This document shows, piece after piece, positions 1 to 6,354 of a stretch of DNA of 26,747 nt. The notes under the pieces are model-generated. The model was not told where the DNA came from, searched no databases, and was given only the letters and a program-made list of their open reading frames with translations. Each line of letters starts with the position of its first letter. Position 1 is the first letter of the stretch. The stretch is from a bacterium (GTDB lineage: Bacteria; RBG-13-66-14). The DNA lies in contig JAPLSK010000343.1 in NCBI GenBank assembly GCA_026398675.1, positions 1-26,747 of the forward strand, written 5' to 3'. The position numbers and the translations under genes were made by a program.

Positions 1-1
1 T

Positions 2-44
2 GTAGGGCGGGGACTTTAGTCCCCGCCGTTTTCACATTCCCTAC
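2..44. repeat. Palindromic intergenic repeat, GTAGGG...CCCTAC ends
   Basis: A perfect 10-bp stem (6-15 pairs with 18-27, 2-nt loop) sits inside a unit that begins GTAGGG (2-7) and ends CCCTAC (39-44). A related hairpin occurs near 3760-3775, followed by CCCTAC at 3778-3783. A C/T-rich stretch with a CTCTCCCT...AGGGAGAG hairpin follows at about 78-96. I read these as dispersed non-coding repeats. No coding sequence is seen here. Confidence 0.6.
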
Positions 45-144
45 CTCGACCCTCACCCTAACCCGTAGGCGCGCCTCTCCCTAAAAGGGAGAGGGGACAC
101 GCGGCAATCCTTACCCCGGCCCGTGCCTCGCTAATTGCGATGAC

Positions 145-210
145 GTAGGGGCGACCCGTAGGACGAGTCCTCTGCGGTCGCCCGCGGGCGGGGACAGAGC
201 CCCCCCCTAC
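145..210. repeat. 66-bp repeat, GTAGGGG...CCCCTAC termini, copy 1
   Basis: The unit starts GTAGGGG (145-151) and ends CCCCTAC (204-210). It carries an internal CGACC / GGTCG inverted pair followed by a CCCGCGGGCGGG block. A second copy with the same architecture lies at 3607-3673, so this is a dispersed repeat family rather than a chance palindrome. The remnant coding tail at 209-397 begins directly at its right edge. Confidence 0.6.
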
Positions 211-397
211 GGAGCTGGACCGGGGCGAGGCGCCGCCCGAGCTGGTCAAGCTCCCAAAGCCTTAGGCAATGAGCGACCTCGCGGGCGTGTACGATTTCAA
301 GGGCAATCGGCCCAACCCCGATTGGCGCAGACCGGAGAGCTTCGAGGTCGGCATGTCCTGGCGGCTCTTCCATTTTACCGCGGGGCGGGGCGAGTAA
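209..397 (+). pseudogene. Possible decayed 3' end of an outer-membrane protein gene
   Basis: One frame reads ELDRGEAPPELVKLPKP, hits TAG at 263-265, then continues in the same frame from an ATG at 269 for 42 residues to TAA at 395-397. The tail has an alternating pattern (SFEVGMSWRLFHF) like the last strand of an outer-membrane beta-barrel. A hairpin follows 26 nt after the stop, as expected at a gene end. Upstream the frame runs straight into repeat DNA, so the 5' part is missing. The reading is inference from composition and context. It could equally be chance coding-like sequence; no family is identified. Confidence 0.28.
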
Positions 398-423
398 CGG
401 TTGGAAGACGAACTATAAACAAC

Positions 424-442
424 GGGAGGTCGCGGACCTCCC
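424..442. terminator. Hairpin, possible terminator
   Basis: A perfect 8-bp stem (GGGAGGTC / GACCTCCC, 424-431 with 435-442) has a 3-nt loop. It is followed by ATTTATTA on the plus strand. The T-tract is weak, so intrinsic termination is plausible rather than certain. It would terminate the remnant gene ending at 397. Confidence 0.4.
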
Positions 443-452
443 ATTTATTAGG

Positions 453-560
453 CAAGGGGTTTCGCTAGGGCGTAGCTCGCTTCGCTCGGTTTGCCGGGGC
501 ATTACTCGGTTCGCCGGGGGCGTAGCTCGCTTCGCTCGGTTCGCTCGTTTAAACCCCTTG
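453..560. repeat. 108-bp MITE-like element with CAAGGGGTTT inverted ends
   Basis: Termini are perfect 10-bp inverted repeats, CAAGGGGTTT (453-462) and AAACCCCTTG (551-560). The interior holds two copies of a GGGCGTAGCTCGCTTCGCTCGG core (from about 468 and 518). A 50-bp relative with the same termini and one core copy, in the opposite orientation, lies inside a coding gene at 17585-17634. The core without these termini recurs at about 5957-6004. No transposase is present, so this looks like a non-autonomous or REP-like element. Confidence 0.7.
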
Positions 561-569
561 TCTCTTCTT

Positions 570-600
570 AAAAAAATCGAGGACCGGTTACGGTTTAGCG
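570..600 (-). terminator. Possible weak terminator of rpmB
   Basis: On the minus strand a short ACCG / CGGT stem-loop overlaps the rpmB stop codon. After a few bases a run of seven T follows (complement of A570-576). The stem is only 4 bp, so this is tentative. Confidence 0.25.
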
Positions 601-776
601 ACCTTCCCCGAACGTATGCAGCTCGTGCAGACGCGAATCCGCTTCACCTTTCCTTCAACCAGTGCGCGGACCCGCATGATGTTGGGCTTGAAGACGCGCT
701 TTGTGTGCCGCAGAGAGTGGCTGACGTTGGACCCCGTCCCGCTTTCCTTGCCACAGATGTCGCACCGTAGGCTCAT
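588..776 (-). CDS. rpmB: 50S ribosomal protein bL28
   Basis: This 62-residue protein is a large-subunit ribosomal protein. It begins MSLRCDICGK and contains SHSLRHTKRVFKPNI and RIRVCTSCIRSGKV, the characteristic bL28 core. Two CxxC pairs (C5/C8 and C50/C53) mark the zinc-binding form of the family. The frame is open 14 codons further upstream, but the ATG at 776 has an AGGACAG ribosome-binding site just before it and matches the usual bL28 start. The gene is single and convergent with nothing on its left; dnaX is divergent from it. A promoter with a consensus TTGACA lies just upstream. Identification is very secure. Confidence 0.95.
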   Translation of the reverse strand: MSLRCDICGKESGTGSNVSHSLRHTKRVFKPNIMRVRALVEGKVKRIRVCTSCIRSGKVAKP

Positions 777-809
777 GGCCCTGTCCTTTTCTCCCGTTGA
801 GCTGCGGTA

Positions 810-838
810 GGCTAACACGCCCGCGAGCCGCCTGTCAA
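810..838 (-). promoter_or_regulatory. Probable sigma70 promoter of rpmB
   Basis: On the minus strand a perfect TTGACA (838-833) is followed after 17 nt by TTAGCC (815-810), about 35 nt upstream of the rpmB ATG. The -35 box is consensus and the -10 box weaker. Confidence 0.5.
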
Positions 839-906
839 GCCCCGTGACGTGCCTCGCGTCGGTCCCGGACTCCGCGGTCGGGGTGGCGGGGGGTCCGGCG
901 CTGCGT

Positions 907-912
907 TATAAT
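907..912 (+). promoter_or_regulatory. Probable -10 box of dnaX promoter
   Basis: A consensus TATAAT lies 25 nt upstream of the dnaX ATG. A GAGGGG ribosome-binding site precedes the start codon. No convincing -35 box is visible at the right spacing. Confidence 0.5.
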
Positions 913-937
913 CACCCGCGTCACCCGAGGGGAATCA

Positions 938-2542
938 ATGAGCTACCAGGTCATCGCGCGCAAGTGGCGGCCCCAGGTTTTCGGCGAGGTCATCGGCCAG
1001 CAGCACATCTGCCGGATACTCCAGAACGCCGTCAACCAGGGCCGCGTCGGACACGCCTACCTCTTCGCCGGACCGCGGGGGGTGGGGAAAACCACCACGG
1101 CCCGCCTCTTGGCGAAAGCGCTGAACTGCGTGACGGGTCCCACGGCGGAGCCCTGCAACTCGTGCGATCAGTGCCGCTCCATCGCGTCCGGCGCCAACGT
1201 GGACGTCATCGAGATAGACGCCGCCTCGAACCGCGGCATTGACGAGATCCGGGCGTTGCGGGAAAACGTGAAGTTCGCCCCGGCGGGTGGCCGCTATAAA
1301 ATCTACATCATCGACGAAGTCCACATGCTCACCCGGGAGGCCTTCAACGCACTGTTGAAGACGTTGGAAGAACCCCCCGAGCACGCCATGTTCGTTCTGG
1401 CCACCACCGACCCGGACAAGCTGCCCCCCACGATAATCAGCCGTTGCCAGCGGCTCACCTTCCGCCGCATCCCCACTGGCGAAATTGCCATGCTCCTGGA
1501 GCGCATCGCCCTCGAGGAGGGCTACGAGCTGGACCACGAGGCGGCGCTTCTGGCGGCCCGTTCCGCCGGCGGGGCTATGCGCGACGCCGAGAGCACCCTG
1601 GAGCAGCTCTTCGCCTACGGGGAGAAGCGGATTACCCTCCAAGAGGTGCGGGCCGTACTGGGCAAGGTCGGCGTGGACACCCTGGCGGAACTGACGGAGG
1701 CCGTTCTGGACGGGGACGCCGCGGCCGTCATCCGCTGCGTCACCGAGACGGTGGATTCGGGGATAGACCCGCGGGTTCTCGCCGAGGAACTCCTGGACCT
1801 CTGGCGCGACCGGTTCATACACTCCCTGGGCGGCGAGGCCGAAGGGCTGGCCGAGCGGTTACCCGCGGCATCGGAACGCGCCGTCCCGCCGGAAACATGG
1901 CTCTCGCTCCTGGCCCCCCTGCGCCGGGCCGTGGTGGAGCTGAAGCTCTCCCGCCAGCCGCGCCTAACCCTGGAGCTGGCGCTGGTGGAGCTATCCCGGC
2001 TGCCCAGGCTGATTTCCCTGACCGAGCTGGCCGAGCGACTGCGGGGTGTGGAGGGGGACAACCCGCCCGCCGCGCAAAAAAAAACTCTCCCCCCGACCGG
2101 TGAGGTAGTGGAAAAAACGCCTAGGGAGCGGGAAGATGGGACCTGGGAGGAGTTCCTCCCCCATCTGCGGAAGGCGAACACGAGCGTCGGGGCCTTCGCC
2201 GCGGAGGCCCGGGGGGTCCGCCTGGAGGACGACCGGCTCATCCTGGTCTTCCCCCCAGAGTTCAGCTTCCACCACCAGCAGCTCCGCAAGATGGAGAACG
2301 TGCGGGTCGTAGAGCAGGTCGCGACGGAGTTCTACTCGAGGCCGATAACCTTCGAAGCGCTCTTGGAGAGTCCGTCCAAGGACCGTGAGGGAGCGGCCGA
2401 GGAAACCGTTAAAGAGCGTCCGGCGGTCGGCGTTGACCTGGACGGCATTTCATCCAAGGACCGGCAGACTATCCAGAGGACGACCCAAGTTTTCGACGCC
2501 CGGGTGGTCAGGGTGGACGGGGAGCGTCGGGGCGAAACGTAG
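938..2542 (+). CDS. dnaX: DNA polymerase III subunit tau/gamma
   Basis: DnaX is the AAA+ ATPase of the replicative clamp loader, opening and loading the sliding clamp. The 534-residue protein starts MSYQVIARKWRPQVF. It has a Walker A motif GPRGVGKT (45-52), a zinc module with Cys64, 73, 76 and 79, a Walker B/DEVH motif at 126-129, sensor 1 near ATTDPDK, and the conserved SRC arginine finger near 169. The clamp-loader core ends near residue 370. The remainder is the tau-specific tail. A run of nine A at 2076-2084 lies exactly at this junction and may yield a short gamma form (see separate entry). SD GAGGGG supports the ATG at 938. ebfC follows 21 nt downstream, the usual dnaX-ebfC pairing. Confidence 0.96.
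   Translation: MSYQVIARKWRPQVFGEVIGQQHICRILQNAVNQGRVGHAYLFAGPRGVGKTTTARLLAKALNCVTGPTAEPCNSCDQCRSIASGANVDVIEIDAASNRGIDEIRALRENVKFAPAGGRYKIYIIDEVHMLTREAFNALLKTLEEPPEHAMFVLATTDPDKLPPTIISRCQRLTFRRIPTGEIAMLLERIALEEGYELDHEAALLAARSAGGAMRDAESTLEQLFAYGEKRITLQEVRAVLGKVGVDTLAELTEAVLDGDAAAVIRCVTETVDSGIDPRVLAEELLDLWRDRFIHSLGGEAEGLAERLPAASERAVPPETWLSLLAPLRRAVVELKLSRQPRLTLELALVELSRLPRLISLTELAERLRGVEGDNPPAAQKKTLPPTGEVVEKTPREREDGTWEEFLPHLRKANTSVGAFAAEARGVRLEDDRLILVFPPEFSFHHQQLRKMENVRVVEQVATEFYSRPITFEALLESPSKDREGAAEETVKERPAVGVDLDGISSKDRQTIQRTTQVFDARVVRVDGERRGET
2076..2084 (+). other. A9 slippery run, candidate dnaX frameshift site
   Basis: Nine consecutive A encode part of Gln380-Lys-Lys, right after the clamp-loader core. 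A -1 ribosomal shift, or transcriptional gain of one A, reads N-S-P-P-D-R and stops at TGA ending at 2103, giving a protein of about 388 residues. Loss of one A also stops, at the TAG a few bases beyond (2105-2107). A GGAGGGGG stretch lies at 2050-2057, 18 nt upstream, rather far for an SD-type stimulator. Either route would give a gamma-length product, as known for E. coli (ribosomal frameshift) and Thermus (A9 transcriptional slippage). Confidence 0.6.
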
Positions 2543-2563
2543 CGGACGCGATGGAGGTGACGG

Positions 2564-2908
2564 ATGGCGGCCGGCGGCTTTGAGGGAATCATGGCCCAGG
2601 CCCAGCGGCTTCAGGCGAAGATAGCCGAGGTCCAGGCCAGGCTGAGGGAAACCTTCGTCGAGGGTCAGGCCGGCGGAGGTCTGGTGAAGGTCAAGATGAA
2701 CGGGCGCCATGACGTCACCCGCGTGATGATAGAGCCGGGGGCCGCGAGCACCGGGGACGTGGAGCTCCTCGAGGATCTCATCGTGGCCGCCGTCGCCGAC
2801 GCCCGGGTCAAGGCCGACGAGATGGTGCAGGAGGAGATGGCCCGGGCCGCTCAGGAGGTGGGAATACCCCCGGCCATCGCCGAGCAGATGATGGGCGGCG
2901 GTTTCTAA
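2564..2908 (+). CDS. ebfC: YbaB/EbfC family nucleoid-associated protein
   Basis: This is a small dimeric DNA-binding protein of the YbaB/EbfC family, 114 residues, the usual family length. It has the N-terminal helix rich in Q/A/E (MAQAQRLQAKIAEVQ), the central VKVKMNGRHDVTRVMIEP strand pair and the C-terminal DLIVAAVADA helix, ending in the family-typical Met/Gly-rich tail. A strong GGAGGT site at 2551-2556 supports the ATG at 2564. It lies directly behind dnaX, its normal neighbour. The recR gene that often follows is absent; a nuclease-family gene with its own promoter comes next instead. Family identification is secure; its exact role is only broadly known (nucleoid or gene-expression effects). 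Confidence 0.93.
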   Translation: MAAGGFEGIMAQAQRLQAKIAEVQARLRETFVEGQAGGGLVKVKMNGRHDVTRVMIEPGAASTGDVELLEDLIVAAVADARVKADEMVQEEMARAAQEVGIPPAIAEQMMGGGF

Positions 2909-2933
2909 AAACGCGGCCGGCAGCCCGCCCGCA

Positions 2934-2963
2934 TTGGATTTATCGCCGAAACTGGGCTATACT
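2934..2963 (+). promoter_or_regulatory. Probable sigma70 promoter of the BFN gene
   Basis: TTGGAT (2934-2939), an 18-nt spacer and TATACT (2958-2963) lie immediately upstream of the GGAG site and ATG at 2990, giving a leader of about 20 nt. This suggests the gene is transcribed separately from dnaX-ebfC. Confidence 0.55.
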
Positions 2964-2989
2964 ACCAACGGAATACACTGGAGCGCTCT

Positions 2990-3478
2990 ATGAGCGACGA
3001 GCAAGAAATCCCCGTTGACGTGGCCGGCATCGCCTTCGACCCCAAGAAGAAATCGCCGGTGGTCATTCTGCGCGACGCCGCCGCCGAGCGGGTTCTGCCC
3101 ATCTGGGTCGGCTCCTTCGAGGCCAACGCCATAATCGCCGAGAAGGAGCACGTAAAGTCGCCGCGGCCCATGACCCACGACCTGTTGAAGCGGGTGGTGC
3201 TCACCCTGGGCGCCGCCGTGGACCGCGTGGTCATCACCGAAATCCGGGACAACACCTTCTACGCCGAGCTGCACCTGATTTACGGCGAGGACGAGATTCT
3301 GGTGGACTGCCGCCCCTCCGACGGCATAGCCTTGGCTCTGCGATTCAACGCCCCGATCTTCGTGGCCGAATCGGTGCTCGCCTTCGAGGAGTCCAAGCAG
3401 CAGTCGGCCGTATTGAACACGGAGGACCTCTCCCGCTTCCTGGACGGCCTGACCCCCGACGACTTCGAGAAGCGCTGA
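2990..3478 (+). CDS. Bifunctional nuclease (BFN/DUF151) family protein
   Basis: This 162-residue protein matches the DUF151/bifunctional nuclease family across its length. Family hallmarks are LPIWVGSFEANAI (about 36-48), RPMTHDLL (about 59-66), DNTFYAELHLIYG and the block DCRPSDGIALALRFNAPIF (about 106-124). A C-terminal acidic tail follows. Plant members have reported RNase and DNase activity, but bacterial members are poorly characterised, so function here is inferred from family only. It is the last gene before tandem terminators and has its own promoter. A GGAG site 6 nt before the ATG supports the start. Confidence 0.88.
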   Translation: MSDEQEIPVDVAGIAFDPKKKSPVVILRDAAAERVLPIWVGSFEANAIIAEKEHVKSPRPMTHDLLKRVVLTLGAAVDRVVITEIRDNTFYAELHLIYGEDEILVDCRPSDGIALALRFNAPIFVAESVLAFEESKQQSAVLNTEDLSRFLDGLTPDDFEKR

Positions 3479-3506
3479 CGCCCACAAGGGGGCCGGTGTA
3501 AAAACG

Positions 3507-3528
3507 AGAACCGAAAGGTTCTTTTTTA
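3507..3528 (+). terminator. Intrinsic terminator 1 (GAAA tetraloop)
   Basis: A 6-bp stem AGAACC / GGTTCT (3507-3512, 3517-3522) has a GNRA tetraloop GAAA and is followed by a T-tract ending ATT. An A-run precedes it. It lies about 30 nt after the BFN stop. Confidence 0.85.
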
Positions 3529-3567
3529 TTAAAGCCGGATTTTGGCTCGAACCGTGTCATTAAAACG

Positions 3568-3589
3568 AGAACCGAGAGGTTCTTTTTTT
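3568..3589 (+). terminator. Intrinsic terminator 2 (GAGA tetraloop)
   Basis: A second 6-bp stem, identical to terminator 1, has a GAGA tetraloop and a seven-T tract. It starts 61 bp after the first; the two share the preceding AAAACG. The pair acts as a back-up stop for the upstream operon. Confidence 0.83.
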
Positions 3590-3606
3590 ACATTGGAATA
3601 GAAGTC

Positions 3607-3673
3607 GTAGGGGGCCGACCGACGGCGCGCCGTTTAGGTCGGCCCGCGGGCGGGCCTAAAGGCCCGCACCTAC
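3607..3673. repeat. 67-bp repeat, GTAGGGG...CCTAC termini, copy 2
   Basis: It has the same plan as 145-210: GTAGGGG start, GCCGACC / GGTCGGC inverted pair, CCCGCGGGCGGG block, and CCTAC end. The central segment differs, so the copies are diverged members of one family. Confidence 0.6.
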
Positions 3674-3909
3674 ATCATCGCAATCGTCGAGGCACAGGTC
3701 GGTACGTCCCCTCACCCTCTTAGGGAGAGGCAAGGGTGAGGGTAAGGCGCTAAAGCGGCGGGGATTAAAATCCCCACCCTACATTATCCCTCCTCCCTCT
3801 GGGGGGAAGCTCGCTTACGGGTCGGGGAGGGGGGTGAACAGGCGGGTGTGGACACCCGCCCCGACGGATTTTCGTAAATGTGCGGCGACACGAACAACCG
3901 GAGGGGCCG
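3674..3909. repeat. Repeat-filled spacer without genes
   Basis: Between the second repeat copy and etfA I see only hairpin repeats: a CCTCACCCT...AGGGTGAGG stem (about 3711-3742), a GGGGATT/AATCCCC stem (3760-3775) and a perfect 9-bp GGCGGGTGT/ACACCCGCC stem (3841-3860). No open frame here resembles a gene. There is no clear T-tract terminator for etfA on the minus strand. Confidence 0.5.
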
Positions 3910-5091
3910 CTACCGCTTCAGCATCCCGATAATCTCCGGGATGACCTCGTGGAGGTCGCCCACGATGCCGAAGTCGGCGTAGTTGAAAATCGGCGCCCGC
4001 GGGTCCTTGTTGATGGCCACGATGTACTCGCTGGTCCGCATCCCGGCCAGGTGCTGGACCGACCCGGAGATGCCGCAGGCGACGTAGAGCTTCGGCCGGA
4101 CGGTGCGGCCGGTCTGGCCCACCTGGTGGGGGTAGGGAATCCAGCCGGCGTCCACGGCGGCGCGGCTGGCTCCCACTGCGGCACCCAACGCCTCGGCCAG
4201 CTCGCGGATGAGCTTGAAATTTTCCGGCTTGCCCACCCCGCGCCCCCCGGATACGATGATCCGCGCGTCGGCGATGTTGACCTCGGGCTCTGAGGCGATG
4301 AAGCGCTTGAGGACCGCTTTGAGCTCGGCCTTGGACAGGGCTACGGTGTCCCGGACGAGCTGGCCCTCGTGGCCGGGCATCGGGACGGGTGTAAAAACCT
4401 TCGCGCGAACGGTGGCCATCTGGGGGCGATGGTTTGGGGTGATGATGGTGGCCATGATGTTGCCGCCGAAGGCCGGCCGGGTCTGGAGGAGGCGCCGGTT
4501 TTCCAGGTCAATGGCAAGCTCGGTGCAGTCGGCGGTCAGGCCGGTGTGGAGGCGGGTGGCCAGCGCTCCGGCCCAGTCGCGACCGTTGGCCGTGGCGCCG
4601 AAGAGAATTATCTCGGGACGGTGATACTCCACCACCTGGGCCGCAGCCTCGACGAAGGTATTGTTCGAGTAGCGCCCCAGGAGCGGGTGCTCCGCGAGGT
4701 GCACCACGTCGGCGCCGTGGACGATCAATTTTTTCACCAGGGGCTCGACGTCGTCGCCCAAAAGGAGGGCGGAAAGCGGCACGTCCAGGTCGTCGGCCAA
4801 CTCCCGGCCCTTGCCGAGGAGCTCCAGGCTCACCGTGGCGACTTTTTTCGACTGCAGCTCGACCGCCACCCACACCCCGCGGTAATCCTCCAGGTTCACC
4901 CCGGCGACGGCGTCGGGGCGATCGAGGATGATGGCCTCGACGGGGCAGCTCTCGACGCAGGCCCCGCAGTCGGTACACCGCTCGTTCACCCGGGCCAGCT
5001 CCTCCGCCATCTCGAGGGCGCCGAAGGGGCAGACCTTCACGCACGCGGCGCAGCCGATGCAGAGCGTCTCGGAGATGCGCAGGTAGGGCAT
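3910..5091 (-). CDS. etfA: Electron transfer flavoprotein alpha with N-terminal ferredoxin domain
   Basis: EtfA forms the FAD-carrying heterodimer with EtfB and passes electrons between acyl-CoA dehydrogenase-like partners and other carriers. Of 393 residues, the first 55 or so form a two-[4Fe-4S] ferredoxin domain (Cys11, 14, 17, 21 and Cys39, 42, 45, 49). The EtfA N-domain follows, then the FAD-binding C-domain with SGGRGVGKPENF, VGQTGRTVRPKLY, ACGISGSVQHLAGM and AINKDP. A ferredoxin-fused EtfA is known from anaerobes, including the caffeoyl-CoA reductase EtfA (CarE) of Acetobacterium. The ATG at 5091 shares one base with the etfB stop (TGATG) and has an AAGGAAA site; the open frame 12 codons upstream lies inside etfB. 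Translational coupling is likely. Electron bifurcation is possible but not demonstrated by sequence. Confidence 0.93.
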   Translation of the reverse strand: MPYLRISETLCIGCAACVKVCPFGALEMAEELARVNERCTDCGACVESCPVEAIILDRPDAVAGVNLEDYRGVWVAVELQSKKVATVSLELLGKGRELADDLDVPLSALLLGDDVEPLVKKLIVHGADVVHLAEHPLLGRYSNNTFVEAAAQVVEYHRPEIILFGATANGRDWAGALATRLHTGLTADCTELAIDLENRRLLQTRPAFGGNIMATIITPNHRPQMATVRAKVFTPVPMPGHEGQLVRDTVALSKAELKAVLKRFIASEPEVNIADARIIVSGGRGVGKPENFKLIRELAEALGAAVGASRAAVDAGWIPYPHQVGQTGRTVRPKLYVACGISGSVQHLAGMRTSEYIVAINKDPRAPIFNYADFGIVGDLHEVIPEIIGMLKR

Positions 5092-5891
5092 CAGCTTTCC
5101 TTCAAAATGCGGTTGTCCTCGAGCCACTTGACGAAGATGGCTGCGGCTTCGCGGGCCGGGGCTTCCGTCCTCTCGCCCCCGGAGGTTCCCGCGGCGGGGG
5201 TGAACACCCTTACCACCTGGGTGGGCGAGCCGGCCAGGCCGACCTCCTCCTCGCTCAACCCCAGCTTGTCGGCGTTCCAGACCGGAATCTCGGCCGTTTT
5301 GGCGCGTCGGAGACCGCGCAGGCTGGGCAACCGCGGCTCGTTGATGTCCTTCACCACGGTGACCACGGCCGGCAGCTTGGCCTCCAGGACCTCCCGGCCG
5401 TCTTCCAGAAGCCTGTCCACCTCGATCGTTCTGCCGTCGGGTCTTCCGATGCGGTTGATGTAGGTGAGCTGGGTCCAGCCGAGGCGCCGGGAGATGCCGG
5501 GGCCGACCTGCCCCGTGTCACCGTCAATGGCCTGCTTCCCGGCGAACACGAGGGTCGCCGTCGGGTCGAGCCGCTCGATTGCCCGGGCTAAAACGAAGCT
5601 GGTGGCCAGGGTGTCGGCACCGGCGAAGGCGGGATCGGAAAGGAGCACCGCGTCGTCCACGCCCATGGCGATGGCGTCACGCAGCACCGCCTCGGCCTGG
5701 GGAGGGCCCATGGTCAGGGCGGTTACCTTGCCCCCGTACAAGTCGCGCAGCTCGAGCGCCGCCTCAAGGGCATAGAGGTCGAAGGGGTTGGTGATGCTGG
5801 GCACGCCCTCGCGGATGAGGGTGCCGCGCAACGGGTGAATCCTGACCGTGGCGACATCGGGGACCTGCTTGATGCAAACGACGTAATGCAT
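5091..5891 (-). CDS. etfB: Electron transfer flavoprotein beta subunit
   Basis: EtfB is the partner of EtfA and binds AMP or a second FAD depending on subtype. The 266-residue protein begins MHYVVCIKQVPD, the classical EtfB start, and contains NPFDLYALEAALEL, a GPPQAEAVLRDAIAMG segment, DDAVLL, and GKQAIDGDTGQVGP, all typical of the family. The frame extends 10 codons upstream to an ATG at 5921, but the ATG at 5891 matches family length and has GGAAAG just before it. The gene overlaps etfA by one base. A promoter with close match to consensus lies about 145 bp upstream, so the transcript leader contains a dispersed repeat. No dehydrogenase partner gene is visible in this window. Confidence 0.93.
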   Translation of the reverse strand: MHYVVCIKQVPDVATVRIHPLRGTLIREGVPSITNPFDLYALEAALELRDLYGGKVTALTMGPPQAEAVLRDAIAMGVDDAVLLSDPAFAGADTLATSFVLARAIERLDPTATLVFAGKQAIDGDTGQVGPGISRRLGWTQLTYINRIGRPDGRTIEVDRLLEDGREVLEAKLPAVVTVVKDINEPRLPSLRGLRRAKTAEIPVWNADKLGLSEEEVGLAGSPTQVVRVFTPAAGTSGGERTEAPAREAAAIFVKWLEDNRILKES

Positions 5892-5925
5892 ACTAGGGCT
5901 TTCCGGCGTCCGGGTGTTCATTTGA

Positions 5926-6005
5926 CGGGGGATTTGCCGGAGGCATAGCTCGGTTCGCCGGGGGCGTAGCTCGCTTCGCTCGGTTCGCTCGGTTCGCTCG
6001 GTTTA
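5926..6005. repeat. CGTAGCTCGCTTCGCTCGG core repeat in etfBA leader
   Basis: The core GGGGGCGTAGCTCGCTTCGC of the element at 453-560 recurs here, followed by three tandem CGGTTCGCT-type units. The CAAGGGGTTT inverted ends are missing. It lies between the predicted etfBA promoter and the etfB start, so it would be transcribed as 5' leader. Confidence 0.6.
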
Positions 6006-6033
6006 CGGCTGCTCTAGGCTTCTTTCGAACCTG

Positions 6034-6063
6034 ATAATAGCAGCGTCCCCGGAAGCGGGTCAA
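6034..6063 (-). promoter_or_regulatory. Probable sigma70 promoter of etfBA
   Basis: On the minus strand TTGACC (6063-6058), an 18-nt spacer and TATTAT (6039-6034) point toward etfB. The remaining stretch 6064-6279 between this promoter and the next one shows no gene or clear structure. Confidence 0.6.
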
Positions 6064-6279
6064 GGCGCTGCCGGGGGCACCTGGCACCTTTTTTGCGAAC
6101 CTATGCAATCACGGTCCGACGCGCGCGAATGCGCCACTTTTCGCAACACCGTGGACACATTTACGGCCGCGCCGTCGCGGAACGCCGTCCGAGGATACGG
6201 TTGCGCCGCCCGAGGATATCCGATTTACGCCGACCTAGTGGAAACGGCTCCACCGGCGTGGTAAACCGCTCCGCACTCC

Positions 6280-6308
6280 TTGACCCGTCCCCCCCCAAGG
6301 CGTATAAT
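6280..6308 (+). promoter_or_regulatory. Sigma70 promoter of the polysaccharide locus
   Basis: TTGACC (6280-6285), a 17-nt spacer and a perfect TATAAT (6303-6308) sit about 47 nt upstream of the wza-like start. This is the best promoter in the window and probably drives the whole downstream cluster. Confidence 0.75.
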
Positions 6309-6354
6309 CTCAACAAATAATGGAGGGGAAACCCCCGAGGACCAGCGTACGCGG

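Noticed and set aside
935..1822. 295-codon minus-strand open frame over dnaX
   Set aside because: It lies opposite the conserved dnaX core and has no recognisable motif.
3600..3860. Possible CRISPR array in the repeat-rich spacer
   Set aside because: The repeats are hairpins of different sequence without regular spacing or unique spacers of constant length, and no cas gene is near.
3840..3862. Hairpin at 3841-3860 as etfA terminator
   Set aside because: The stem is perfect, but no T-tract follows on the minus strand; it fits the intergenic repeat class better.
6093..6320. 75-codon plus-strand ORF in the etfB-wza spacer
   Set aside because: Arg-rich, no motif, and it overlaps the promoter; considered non-coding.
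6280..6354. TTG start at 6280 for the wza-like gene
   Set aside because: It coincides with the -35 box of a near-consensus promoter, and the extension is not signal-peptide-like. ATG at 6355 starts directly before the signal sequence.
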